Below, piece by piece: positions 37,878 to 47,265 of a stretch of 64,000 nucleotides of DNA (position 1 is the stretch's first letter; each line of letters begins with the position of its first letter). Below the pieces are notes generated by a model that was given only the letters and a program-made list of their open reading frames with translations, was not told the DNA's origin and did no database searches. Position numbers and translations under genes: made by a program. Origin of the DNA: Flavobacterium alkalisoli (GTDB lineage: Bacteria; Bacteroidota; Bacteroidia; Flavobacteriales; Flavobacteriaceae); NCBI RefSeq assembly GCF_008000935.1, contig NZ_CP042831.1, positions 2,294,001 through 2,358,000 on the forward strand. Direction: 5' to 3'.

Positions 37878-40800
37878 ATGAACAGAATTACTTTTAGGGT
37901 TAATTTCCGGCCTTACCTCGGGAATTTGACCGAAAATCGGGTTGCCCGATTTTTACTCTTTTTTGTTATGTGTCTTTCCTTTACGGTGGTTAATGCACAA
38001 ACAGTTACAATCGGTTCCGGTACGACTACTTCAGTCAGTTCTACAACCGGTTCTGGTTTAGGTCCTGTAAACGGGTATTATGAGTACATGCGTTATCAGG
38101 TAGTTTACACAGCTGCAGAGATTACATCTGCAGGTGGTGCTGAAGGTCTAATTACTGAAATGGGGTGGAATTTGGCAACATTACCTAATGCAGGTACGCT
38201 TCCAAATTACAAAATCAGGTTTGCATTGACAGATGCTACAGATTCAGCTTCAAATAATACAGCTTCATTGACTGAAGTTTATAGTGGAGACTACACTCCG
38301 GCGTTAGGATTTGATATGATAGATCTTTCAACGCCTTTTTTATGGGATGGAACGAGCAACATTTTAGTTGATGTTTGTTATGGTTCTGTACCATATACAT
38401 CGAGTTTTGGTACTGTATATACTTATGGTACTGCAGATAACAGCAGTAGGTTTGCCAGATCAGACGTATCTTCAAGATGTGGTGTTGCTACAGATATAGC
38501 AAACAACTTTAAACCGCAGATACAGTTTACAATGTCTCCGCCGCCATCATGTTTCCCTGTTTCGGGACTATCGGTTTCAGGCATCACAAACAGTTCGGCA
38601 GTTATTTCTTGGAACGCTCTTACTACAGCACCTGCTGATGGTTACGACTATTATGTTTCTGAAAGTAGTACAGCGCCTACAGCGGCAACTGATCCTACTG
38701 ATAATACAGATGAAACAAGTGCAACTTTAACACTGGACCCAACAACACAATATTATGTATGGGTAAGATCTGATTGTGGAGATGAAACTTCAGACTGGAG
38801 TACTGTTCTTACTTTTACAACTTTCCAGGTTCCTGCAACAATGCCATTTAGTGAAGATTTTGAAACTTCACCAAACTGGAATATTGCAAACGGTTCTCAG
38901 GTAAACAAATGGTTTATTGGTACTGCTGTAAACAACGGAGGTACAAGCTCATTATATATATCAAATGATAATGGTACTACCAATGATTATAACAACGGTT
39001 CAACATCTGTTGTACATGCTTACAGAGATATAACACTTCCTGAAGATATTGTTCAGGCAATGGTTTCTTTTGACTGGAAAGGTACAGGAGAAGACGGGTA
39101 CGATTATCTTTCTGTATGGGTAGTTCCTGCTACTTATGTCCCTGTTGCCGGACAGGAGATAGAAGATACAGATGGTTTACTGGTTGTGGAAGAGCTTAGC
39201 CTTAGTGGTGATGCTTTCTTAACCGAGCAATATGTAATTGATGCTGCAGATTATGCAGGTGAGACTGTAAGACTGGTATTTGAATGGATAAATGACGACG
39301 GTGTAGGTTCGTCGCCTGCAGCGGCAGTTGATAATATAAGTGTAACTGAGGTTACTTGCTTTGCTCCGGAAGAAGCCAGTCATTTAGTTACTTATGAGGG
39401 AGTTACTTTATCTTGGACAGCTTTAGAGACTGCTCCAACAGGTGGTTATGACTATTACTATAGTACAGAAAATACTGCTCCTACAGAAGAAACAATACCA
39501 ACAGGTAATACAGAAGAGATAACCCTTTCGTTAACTACTCTGGATGCTGATACAGTATACTATTACTGGGTAAGAAGCAACTGTAGTGGTACTTACAGCG
39601 AGTGGGTAAGCGGTGGTTCTTTCAGAACTGAGTGTGATGCTGTTACTCCGGTAGTAACTCAGGATTTTACGGATTATACAGGAAGCATACCTGGTGATTG
39701 CTGGAAAGAGCAAACAGGTGTTTTAGGTACAGCAGTTGTATTACAAAATGAAGGTAGCAGCTGGCAAAGTGGTAACTTTAACAATGACTCAGGAAATGCT
39801 AACGGCAAAGCTGCTTACATTAATTTATATGATGGGTTAGACGATTGGTTTGTGTCTCCGGCTATTGATTTAGGGGATGGATCTGTAACTTATCAGTTAA
39901 GTGTAGATGCTTTGGTAATTCCTTGGTCTGGCAGTACTCCAATTGCAGACATGGAAGATAAGTTTGTAAAAATTGTTGTTTCTACAGATGCAGGTAATAC
40001 CTGGGATGTGACTAATGTTATAAAAACATATGGCGGAGACAATATTCCGTCAGGTGGAGTATCAGATATTATTTCACTTGAAGGCTATACAGGTATAATT
40101 AAAATAGGTTTCTATGCTCATAGTGAGGATGATACTCCGGATAGCAGATTCTATATTGACAATTTTGTGGTAGATGTTCAGCCTGATTGTGCATTACCTA
40201 TTGATTTAGTTTACTCTGATGTAGCTCAAAATTCAGTTCAGGTATCATGGACGGCTCCGGCTACAGCTCCGGCAAACGGATATGAGTATTATGTAAATGA
40301 GGATGGTACAGTTCCTACTCCGGCTACCGAAGCTACAGGAAGTGTTGAAGCAGGTGTGTTAACTGCTGAAGTGACCGATTTAACATCGGGTACAAGAAAC
40401 TACGTATGGGTAAGATCTAATTGTAGTGAAGACGCTCAAAGCGAGTGGGTTGGTCCGGTATCGTTTATGACAGCTTGTACTCCGTCTGACTTAACGGTTA
40501 CAGAACCGGGTGAGGTTTGCGGAGAGGGTACTACAGAGCTTGAGGCTTCAAGTACTACAGGTACTGTGTACTGGTTTGAAAGTGCTGATGCTGCTTTACC
40601 GGTAGGAGAAGGTGATACTTTTGAAATTCCTTATATTACAGAAACTACAAGCTTCTATGTAAGTAGTGCTCAAACAAGTGTTGGAGCTCTTGTAAAAGTT
40701 GGTCAGGGTGCAGCTACCACAAATACGTACAGCAACCCGCTATACTCTGCTTGGAGTAACAACCACACACAGCATTTAATTACAGCTGCCGAACTTACAG

Positions 40801-43103
40801 CAGCAGGATTATCTGCGGGTGATATTAATTCAATTGCTCTTGATGTTACATCTGCAGGAACACTGCCTATGAAAGACCTTACAATTAAGATAGGTACTTC
40901 TTCAGCTGCTAATATGGAAGCTTTTGTGGCAAACGATGCGTTTAGCATTGTATACAGTAATGTGTCATACCTTCCGGCAGAAGGAGTTAATACATTTAAT
41001 TTTGAAACTCCGTTTAACTGGGACGGTACTTCTAATATAGTAGTAGAGTTTTGTCATGGTAACAGTTCGTCTTCTGCAACAATGAGCAGGACTGTGAAAA
41101 GTGACGCAACAGCTTATGTATCTACTATTAAACATCACTTTAGTGAAAGTACTTCTGGTGCAGACGCATGTGCTGCTACAGAGGGTGGTACTGTAGTGAC
41201 CTATTCAGTAAGACCACAGTTTATCTTTAACGGTAACGGACTTTGTTTCTCAAGCCGTGAAGAAGTTGAGGTTGTGGTAACAGATGCTCCGGATATTACT
41301 CCTGCAGCAACAGAAGAGGTAATATGTATAGGTGGTAGTACAGATCTTTCTGTAACTAGCGATAATGCAGATTATACTTATGTTTGGACACCGGGCGACC
41401 TTGAGGGAGCTTTACAAACAGTATCTCCTACAGAGACTACAATTTATACGGTAACAGCTACCGATGAGGTTTCAGGATGTATAGAAACAGCTACAATTAC
41501 AGTAACTGTAAACCTTCTTCCGGGTGAAATAACAATTGCCGAAGAACCAATTGAAGTTTGTGGTAACACATTACAGCTGCTTACAGCTCAGGGAGCTAAT
41601 GTATCTGGTGAAGTGGTAATAGGTAACGGTACAACTGCTCCGTCAACTACAAGTTATCCTAATCCGCTTAGTGCATACTACGGAGGTGTTAAAACACAAA
41701 TATTATATACAGAACAGGAGCTTTTAGCTCAGGGGCTGGTTATAGGTGCACAAATTAGCTCTTTAGCTTTTGATTTTAATGCTTCGGCAGCTAATGCATG
41801 CAACGATTTAACTATCAGAATGGGTAGTACTACTAATACCAATATGGAAGGTGGTTTTGTAACTTCAGCTGCTTTACAAACTGTATATAACCAAAACTTT
41901 ACTCCGGTAAGTGGTACTACAGGATATGTTGACTTTAACTTTTCAACATCTTATACCTGGACAGGTGGTAACCTTATTGTAGAGGTAGTACACAACCAGG
42001 GTAATAATGGTAACGGTAGTGGTACAAGAACAAATACTACCACAACCGGATTTGCAAGTGTATACTATGGCGCGAAAGATGGTGTTACGCCTGCTGGTGT
42101 GGCAAGTTTTGATGCAGTTACTTCTTATGGTACTTCAAACTCATCTACAAGCAGGCCAAACATAAGCTTTAACTACAGTGTGGTTAATGCTGTAACATGG
42201 GTACCGGCTACAAACCTTTATACAGATGCGGAAGGTATAGTTGCCTATACAGAAGGTGACGATGTTGATATGGTTTACTTCATGTCTAACGAAGCAGGTG
42301 AGTTTGCTTATACAGCAACAGCTACTAATGCTGCCGGATGTTCGGTTACTGCCGATGTTACGGTTAATGTGAATATAACAGAAGTTCCTGTTGCAGATGC
42401 AGAACAAATATTTTGTGGTGCTTCTATCGTGGCCGACTTAACTGCTGATGGTAACGATATTCAATGGTATGCAGATGAAACTGCTGATGAGGTTCTTACA
42501 GAAGAAACCGCTATTGAAACAGGAACATATTTTGTTTCTCAAATGATAGACGGTTGTGAAAGTGCAAGGGTAGCTGTTGAGGTTACTGTTAATATTACTC
42601 CGGCACCAGAAGGTGAATCGGTTCAGGAAATAGGTGTTTATGCAGGTCAAACTGCTGATATAAGCCTTATTGAAGTAACCGGTGTAGAAGGTGGTGTTAT
42701 TACATGGTACCTTACAGAAGAGGACGCTCTTAACAACGAAAACCCTCTTGGTGATGATTATGTGATTGAAAATGAAGCTACTTACTATGCAGTGCAAACT
42801 ATAGATGGTTGTCCTAGTGAGCCATTTGCAGTAACGGTTTCTGTAGTACTTGATACTAAAGATTTCGATTCAGCTAACTTTGCTTACTGGCCAAACCCTG
42901 TAAAAGATGTGCTTACTGTTTCTTACTCTTCAGCTATAACTTCGGCTACGGTATACAACATGCTTGGTCAGCCGGTTATATCTCAGCAAATCAATGCCCT
43001 TGAAGGTACTGTAAACATGGCTAATCTTTCAGAAGGTACTTATATTGTAATTGTTGCTACAGAAACAGCGACTAAAACAATAAGGGTAGTTAAAAAGCAA
43101 TAA
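37878..43103 (+). CDS. T9SS-secreted giant surface protein 2 (paralogue)
   Basis: A 1741-residue protein with an unusually long signal peptide (1-40, ending VVNA). In order: module C (41-219), FN3 (about 222-315), MAM/anchor-J-like (318-492), FN3 (493-585), a second anchor-J-like domain (588-770, DDWFVSPAIDLG), FN3 (770-866), an Ig-like segment, module D (938-1118), a PKD-like domain (1135-1213), module E (1245-1434), one CHU_C-like Ig repeat, and the same type IX sorting domain as protein 1 (about 1668-1741, differing at two of ~75 residues). It is transcribed separately from adhesin 1. A perfect hairpin lies inside the signal-peptide codons (37933-37953). Confidence 0.93.
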   Translation: MNRITFRVNFRPYLGNLTENRVARFLLFFVMCLSFTVVNAQTVTIGSGTTTSVSSTTGSGLGPVNGYYEYMRYQVVYTAAEITSAGGAEGLITEMGWNLATLPNAGTLPNYKIRFALTDATDSASNNTASLTEVYSGDYTPALGFDMIDLSTPFLWDGTSNILVDVCYGSVPYTSSFGTVYTYGTADNSSRFARSDVSSRCGVATDIANNFKPQIQFTMSPPPSCFPVSGLSVSGITNSSAVISWNALTTAPADGYDYYVSESSTAPTAATDPTDNTDETSATLTLDPTTQYYVWVRSDCGDETSDWSTVLTFTTFQVPATMPFSEDFETSPNWNIANGSQVNKWFIGTAVNNGGTSSLYISNDNGTTNDYNNGSTSVVHAYRDITLPEDIVQAMVSFDWKGTGEDGYDYLSVWVVPATYVPVAGQEIEDTDGLLVVEELSLSGDAFLTEQYVIDAADYAGETVRLVFEWINDDGVGSSPAAAVDNISVTEVTCFAPEEASHLVTYEGVTLSWTALETAPTGGYDYYYSTENTAPTEETIPTGNTEEITLSLTTLDADTVYYYWVRSNCSGTYSEWVSGGSFRTECDAVTPVVTQDFTDYTGSIPGDCWKEQTGVLGTAVVLQNEGSSWQSGNFNNDSGNANGKAAYINLYDGLDDWFVSPAIDLGDGSVTYQLSVDALVIPWSGSTPIADMEDKFVKIVVSTDAGNTWDVTNVIKTYGGDNIPSGGVSDIISLEGYTGIIKIGFYAHSEDDTPDSRFYIDNFVVDVQPDCALPIDLVYSDVAQNSVQVSWTAPATAPANGYEYYVNEDGTVPTPATEATGSVEAGVLTAEVTDLTSGTRNYVWVRSNCSEDAQSEWVGPVSFMTACTPSDLTVTEPGEVCGEGTTELEASSTTGTVYWFESADAALPVGEGDTFEIPYITETTSFYVSSAQTSVGALVKVGQGAATTNTYSNPLYSAWSNNHTQHLITAAELTAAGLSAGDINSIALDVTSAGTLPMKDLTIKIGTSSAANMEAFVANDAFSIVYSNVSYLPAEGVNTFNFETPFNWDGTSNIVVEFCHGNSSSSATMSRTVKSDATAYVSTIKHHFSESTSGADACAATEGGTVVTYSVRPQFIFNGNGLCFSSREEVEVVVTDAPDITPAATEEVICIGGSTDLSVTSDNADYTYVWTPGDLEGALQTVSPTETTIYTVTATDEVSGCIETATITVTVNLLPGEITIAEEPIEVCGNTLQLLTAQGANVSGEVVIGNGTTAPSTTSYPNPLSAYYGGVKTQILYTEQELLAQGLVIGAQISSLAFDFNASAANACNDLTIRMGSTTNTNMEGGFVTSAALQTVYNQNFTPVSGTTGYVDFNFSTSYTWTGGNLIVEVVHNQGNNGNGSGTRTNTTTTGFASVYYGAKDGVTPAGVASFDAVTSYGTSNSSTSRPNISFNYSVVNAVTWVPATNLYTDAEGIVAYTEGDDVDMVYFMSNEAGEFAYTATATNAAGCSVTADVTVNVNITEVPVADAEQIFCGASIVADLTADGNDIQWYADETADEVLTEETAIETGTYFVSQMIDGCESARVAVEVTVNITPAPEGESVQEIGVYAGQTADISLIEVTGVEGGVITWYLTEEDALNNENPLGDDYVIENEATYYAVQTIDGCPSEPFAVTVSVVLDTKDFDSANFAYWPNPVKDVLTVSYSSAITSATVYNMLGQPVISQQINALEGTVNMANLSEGTYIVIVATETATKTIRVVKKQ
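37933..37953 (+). promoter_or_regulatory. Terminator-like hairpin in the signal-peptide codons
   Basis: AAAATCGGG-TTG-CCCGATTTT is a perfect 9-bp stem with a 3-base loop; one more T follows, and a T6 run lies 7 bases further on (37959-37964). It encodes residues 19-26 (ENRVARFL). In RNA it looks like an intrinsic terminator or a ribosome-blocking structure about 55 bases after the start codon. Confidence 0.5.
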
Positions 43104-43113
43104 TCATGTTATA

Positions 43114-43139
43114 AAAACGAGTATTTAAACACTTGTTTT
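43114..43139 (+). terminator. First hairpin after adhesin 2
   Basis: AAAACGAGT / ACTTGTTTT stem (one G-U pair) with an 8-base loop, before a stronger hairpin, repeating the tandem arrangement seen after adhesin 1. Confidence 0.6.
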
Positions 43140-43150
43140 AAAAAAAAGTA

Positions 43151-43187
43151 AAAGCCACCATTTTTTTGGTGGCTTTTTGTTTTTTTA
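43151..43187 (+). terminator. Second hairpin after adhesin 2
   Basis: AAAGCCACC / GGTGGCTTT stem with an A-T7 loop and a T-rich tail. Confidence 0.9.
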
Positions 43188-43191
43188 AGAG

Positions 43192-43199
43192 TAACTTTG
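43192..43199 (+). promoter_or_regulatory. Candidate -7 element for the glycosyltransferase-coaE unit
   Basis: TAACTTTG, exact -7 consensus, 19 bases before the start codon. A TTTG at 43165-43168 is 23 bases away, wider than usual. Confidence 0.45.
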
Positions 43200-43218
43200 T
43201 TAAAAAAAAAATAGCTAG

Positions 43219-44214
43219 ATGTTTTTCTCTCTTGTTATACCTGTTTACAACAGGCCCGATGAAATACAGGAATTACTGGAAAGCCTTACAAAACAAACAT
43301 ATAAACAGCAGTTTGAAATAGTAATTGTTGAAGACGGCTCTTCTGTTACCTGTAAAGATGTGGTGAGCAGCTATGAGAACAGGTTAATGATTTCTTATTA
43401 CTTTAAGGAGAACAGCGGTCCCGGCGATTCCCGTAACTACGGAATGAGGATAGCTAAGGGAGACTATTTTATCATTTTAGATTCCGATTGTATTTTACCG
43501 CCACACTACATGCAAAGCATTGCTGATAATCTTGAGAAAGATTACACCGATTGTTTTGGCGGACCCGATGCGGCGCACGAATCTTTTAGTGATGTACAAA
43601 AAGCAATAAACTTTACCATGACCTCATTTTTAACTACAGGAGGGGTAAGGGGCAAATCAGAGAAAATAGAAAAATTCCAGCCAAGGAGCTTTAATATGGG
43701 GATTTCCAAACAGGCTTTTGAGGCTTCGGGAGGATTTGGTAATATCCATCCGGGTGAAGATCCTGATCTTTCCATCAGGTTATGGAAGCTGGGTTACACA
43801 ACAAAACTGTTTAAGGACAGCTTTGTTTTTCATAAGCGCAGAATAGACTGGGAGAAGTTTTATATACAGGTAAATAAGTTTGGTAAGGCAAGGCCTATCC
43901 TGAACTTGTGGCATCCTCAATATAAAAAGCCGGTGTTTCTTTTTCCGTCACTTTTTATGTTCGGATTTATAGTTTCTCTTATAGTACTGTTAATTAATGT
44001 GCATTTCTTTATAGATGTTTATATTTTGTACTTCTGTTTACTGTTTGTACTCTCAGCCATACAAAATAAAAGCCTTAAAATAGGCTTTCTGTCTGTTGTG
44101 GCTGCGTTTATACAGTTTTATGGTTATGGTTCCGGCTATGCGGAATCATTACTAAAAGTGCAAATCCTTAAACAAAAACCGGAAGTAGCTTTTCCTAAAT
44201 TATTTTTCAAATAA
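43219..44214 (+). CDS. Family 2 glycosyltransferase
   Basis: A 331-residue GT-A enzyme starting FSLVIPVYNRPDEI. It has the nucleotide-sugar acidic motif at 38-39 (VEDG), the metal-binding D88-S-D90 in FIILDSDCILPPHY, and the acceptor-side GEDPDLSIRLWKLGY. The C-terminal part (from about 240) has two to three TM segments, placing it at the inner membrane. It probably builds a surface glycan or glycolipid; donor and acceptor cannot be told. coaE follows after 1 base. Confidence 0.92.
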   Translation: MFFSLVIPVYNRPDEIQELLESLTKQTYKQQFEIVIVEDGSSVTCKDVVSSYENRLMISYYFKENSGPGDSRNYGMRIAKGDYFIILDSDCILPPHYMQSIADNLEKDYTDCFGGPDAAHESFSDVQKAINFTMTSFLTTGGVRGKSEKIEKFQPRSFNMGISKQAFEASGGFGNIHPGEDPDLSIRLWKLGYTTKLFKDSFVFHKRRIDWEKFYIQVNKFGKARPILNLWHPQYKKPVFLFPSLFMFGFIVSLIVLLINVHFFIDVYILYFCLLFVLSAIQNKSLKIGFLSVVAAFIQFYGYGSGYAESLLKVQILKQKPEVAFPKLFFK

Positions 44215-44215
44215 T

Positions 44216-44803
44216 ATGGGTACAAAAATTATTGGTTTAACGGGAGGTATAGGCAGCGGTAAAAGCACCATGGCAAACTATTTTGAGTCGTTGGGTGTCC
44301 CTGTTTATATAGCCGATGAAGAGGCCAAAAAAATATTGTATCTGCCGGAGGCAGTAAATGAGGTAAGGAAAGTTTTTGGTGAAGAAGTGTTTACGGAACA
44401 AATACCTGACAGGGCTAAACTAGCTAAAGTGGTGTTTAATGACCCTGATAAACTAAAACAGCTAAACGAAATAATACATCCTAAAGTAAGAGATCATTTT
44501 ACAAACTGGGTAAAATTGCATAAATCGCAAAATTTTGTGATAAAAGAGGCAGCCATATTGTTTGAAAGTGGCAGCTATAAAAACTGCAACAAGGTAATAC
44601 TGGTAACTGCCCCAAAAGACCTGAGGATTAAGCGTGTTATGGAGCGGGATAAAGTGACAAAAGAGCAGGTTTTGGAACGCATGTCAAACCAATGGGATGA
44701 AAAAAAGAAAGAAGAATTAAGTGATTATATAATATACAATACAGATCTTGAAGCTGCGAAAAATAAGGCGAAAGAGATATTTTTAGAATTGAATAAAATG
44801 TAA
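44216..44803 (+). CDS. coaE: Dephospho-CoA kinase
   Basis: A 195-residue P-loop kinase for the last step of CoA synthesis. P-loop GGIGSGKS (10-17), IADEEAKKIL, HPKVRDHF, VIKEAAILFESG and the lid region RIKRVMERDKVTKEQVLERMSNQ are all present. One base from the glycosyltransferase stop, so the two share an mRNA. Confidence 0.96.
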   Translation: MGTKIIGLTGGIGSGKSTMANYFESLGVPVYIADEEAKKILYLPEAVNEVRKVFGEEVFTEQIPDRAKLAKVVFNDPDKLKQLNEIIHPKVRDHFTNWVKLHKSQNFVIKEAAILFESGSYKNCNKVILVTAPKDLRIKRVMERDKVTKEQVLERMSNQWDEKKKEELSDYIIYNTDLEAAKNKAKEIFLELNKM

Positions 44804-44861
44804 AAATTGCAGCCTTTGTTAATCTTTGGTTAATATATTAAAGGTTTAAATGTTAAAATGT

Positions 44862-44869
44862 TAATTTTG
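44862..44869 (+). promoter_or_regulatory. Candidate -7 element next to the kinase start codon
   Basis: TAATTTTG, exact -7 consensus, ends 2 bases before the tandem ATGATG at 44872. If used, the transcript would be leaderless or start between the two ATGs. No good -33 box, so it may be chance. Confidence 0.35.
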
Positions 44870-44871
44870 TA

Positions 44872-46449
44872 ATGATGAATAAAACAAGATTCCGGTTATT
44901 GGTGTTCTTTATGAGCCTATCGCTTATAGGTATCATTTTAGTTCAGCTATACTGGATTAACTTATCATTAAAAATAAACAATGAGCAGTTTAAGTTTAAT
45001 GTTCAGATAATACTTAACAGGGTTGCCGAAAAATTAAGGACTGAAGAAGAACTAAGGTTTAATAATCTATATTACCATATAAAAGACAGTGTAGGGCACA
45101 GGCCTACTAAAGCCGATTTTGCCAACTACATGTATAAGGGCGATTTAAAGGAGCATCAAAACATAGTTTACTCTGATTATTTGTCGCAATCTTACAAGGA
45201 AGAATTAGAGTTCTTTGATAAAAATGAGCCGGATGAAAAAGATAGTTCATTAACAGAAATTTCTGAGCAAAATGGCATGACTATTGATGAGTATAAGCTT
45301 TCTGTTGAGAATGCCAGAAGGGAAGATGCTGCAAGAGAAAAAAGGCACATAAAGTACCTTTTTGACTATTATAATACAGAAAGGCCTATTGAAAGCAGGA
45401 TATCTGAGGAGTATTTTTTAAAGACACTAAGGTCCGATTTTAGGGATAATATGGTAGATTCGGAAAATAAGGTTGACATAGATTTTGAATATGCTATATA
45501 TAAAAGGGGATTAGCGACTAAAATGAGGTCTAAAAATTTTAGTTATGACCCTAATCTTAGCTATACCGCATCATTATTTCCAGATAAAGATGATGATAGG
45601 TCAGAGAATTTTTACAGGCTAATGGTTAGTTTCCCATCTAAGAAGCAGTATATACTCTCTAAGATTTTAGGCATAACCATGCTTTCGGTAATATTTACGC
45701 TCATTATAATTATTGCATATTTAAGCGCCATAAACCAGCTTATTAAACAAAAGCAGATTTCGGAAATAAAAACCGATTTCATAAACAATATGACGCATGA
45801 GTTTAAAACGCCTATTGCAACCATAAACCTTGCACTGGACGCTATTAAGAATCCTAAGATACTTGGGGATACCGAAAAAGTACAACGGTACCTCCAAATG
45901 ATACGGGAGGAAAATAAACGGATGCACTCTCAGGTAGAGAATGTATTGCAGATATCTAAACTGGATAGAAAGGAACTGGACATTACAAAAGACCAGGCCA
46001 ACATACACGATATTATTGAAGACGCTATAGAGCACGTTCATTTAATTATTGAAGCAAGGGAAGGACATTTAACACGTCACTTTCATGCAACAAGGACAAC
46101 GACATTGTTAAACGATGTGCATTTTACTAACGTATTGGTCAACATACTTGACAATGCAATCAAATACTCTGAAGGTGAGCCTGAAATAGATGTATATACC
46201 GAGAACGTTAAAGATTTTATTCTGATTAAGATCAGCGACAAAGGCTTGGGGATGTCTAAAACAACTCAAAAACGAATTTTTGAGAAGTTTTTCAGGGAAC
46301 ATACAGGGGACTTACATAATGTGAAAGGGCACGGGCTTGGATTGGCCTATGTAAAAAGGATTATAGACGATCACAACTGTAACATTTATGTAGAGAGCGA
46401 GAAAGGAAAAGGAAGTACGTTTATAATTAAAATGCCACTAATAAATTAA
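44872..46449 (+). CDS. Sensor histidine kinase
   Basis: A 525-residue membrane kinase: TM1 at about 8-28, a periplasmic sensor of about 230 residues rich in charged residues with no recognised fold, TM2 at 264-286, and no clear HAMP. The HisKA domain has phospho-acceptor H309 (NMTHEFKTPIATI), and the HATPase_c domain has N-box N425-N428, DKGLG (456-460) and GHGLGL. The architecture resembles RprX-like kinases of Bacteroidota. Tandem ATG codons leave the start ambiguous by one codon. It pairs with the response regulator 9 bases downstream. Confidence 0.94.
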   Translation: MMNKTRFRLLVFFMSLSLIGIILVQLYWINLSLKINNEQFKFNVQIILNRVAEKLRTEEELRFNNLYYHIKDSVGHRPTKADFANYMYKGDLKEHQNIVYSDYLSQSYKEELEFFDKNEPDEKDSSLTEISEQNGMTIDEYKLSVENARREDAAREKRHIKYLFDYYNTERPIESRISEEYFLKTLRSDFRDNMVDSENKVDIDFEYAIYKRGLATKMRSKNFSYDPNLSYTASLFPDKDDDRSENFYRLMVSFPSKKQYILSKILGITMLSVIFTLIIIIAYLSAINQLIKQKQISEIKTDFINNMTHEFKTPIATINLALDAIKNPKILGDTEKVQRYLQMIREENKRMHSQVENVLQISKLDRKELDITKDQANIHDIIEDAIEHVHLIIEAREGHLTRHFHATRTTTLLNDVHFTNVLVNILDNAIKYSEGEPEIDVYTENVKDFILIKISDKGLGMSKTTQKRIFEKFFREHTGDLHNVKGHGLGLAYVKRIIDDHNCNIYVESEKGKGSTFIIKMPLIN

Positions 46450-46458
46450 AAAAAAGAT

Positions 46459-47178
46459 ATGGAAGAAACACACAAAAAAATTCTTTTAGTAGAAGACGAT
46501 CCAAACTTTGGAGCGGTTTTAAAAGATTACCTGTCAATTAATGACTTCGAGGTTACTCTTGCCAAAAACGGTATGGAAGGCTTTGAAAAATTTAAGAAGG
46601 ACAATTTTGATCTTTGTATTCTTGATGTGATGATGCCTTATAAAGATGGTTATACTCTAGCCAGAGAAATCAGGGAAAAAAATAAGGAAGTGCCTATTAT
46701 TTTCCTTACGGCAAAATCTATGAAAGAAGATGTGCTTAAAGGTTATAAGGTAGGAGCAGACGATTACCTTAACAAACCTTTTGACAGTGAAGTACTGCTT
46801 ATGAAGATTAAGGCAATCATCCAGAGAAAAGCTTCTGAAACTAAAACGGATAATGCTAAGTTTGAGTTCCAGATTGGTAGATTCCACCTTAACTCTAAGC
46901 TACGTTTCTTAACTTTTGATAATGAAGAGCCAATAAAACTTTCCCCAAAAGAAAACGAGCTTTTAAAAATGCTTGCGCTTCATGAAAATGATTTAATGCC
47001 AAGAGAGCTTGCACTTACTAAGATTTGGAGAGATGATAACTACTTTACCTCTCGTAGTATGGACGTGTATATTGCTAAACTTAGAAAATACCTTAAACCG
47101 GATGAGGATGTTGAAATCCTTAATATACACGGAGAAGGTTTCCGTTTAGTAGTAAAAAATAAAGTAGAGGAGAAATAA
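46459..47178 (+). CDS. OmpR-family response regulator
   Basis: A 239-residue protein with a receiver domain (acidic D13/D14, phospho-acceptor D56 in CILDVMMP, T84, K106 in YLNKPFDS) and a C-terminal winged helix (about 140-235; KLSPKENELLKML, SRSMDVYIAKLRKYL). This is the partner of the adjacent kinase. Its targets are not evident. RprY-like regulators have this form, but orthology is not proven here. Confidence 0.95.
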   Translation: MEETHKKILLVEDDPNFGAVLKDYLSINDFEVTLAKNGMEGFEKFKKDNFDLCILDVMMPYKDGYTLAREIREKNKEVPIIFLTAKSMKEDVLKGYKVGADDYLNKPFDSEVLLMKIKAIIQRKASETKTDNAKFEFQIGRFHLNSKLRFLTFDNEEPIKLSPKENELLKMLALHENDLMPRELALTKIWRDDNYFTSRSMDVYIAKLRKYLKPDEDVEILNIHGEGFRLVVKNKVEEK

Positions 47179-47205
47179 TATATATTTTATAATCCACTAT
47201 AGCGG

Positions 47206-47261
47206 GCTGCCTGAAAGGTTTTTATGAAATCGATCTCATACTTACTTTTAGGCAGCTTTTT
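47206..47261 (+). terminator. Terminator between the response regulator and the thioesterase gene
   Basis: Arms GCTGCCTGAAAG (47206-47217) and CTTTTAGGCAGC (47245-47256), one G-U pair, with a 27-base loop and a T-run after the distal arm. It stops plus-strand transcription before the convergent gene. Confidence 0.78.
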
Positions 47262-47265
47262 ATTT

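Noticed and set aside
42438..42797. 119-codon minus-strand frame opposite adhesin 2
   Set aside because: Overlaps clear sorting-domain and Ig-like coding sequence; Cys/Ile/Asn-rich composition typical of antisense shadows in AT-rich coding sequence.
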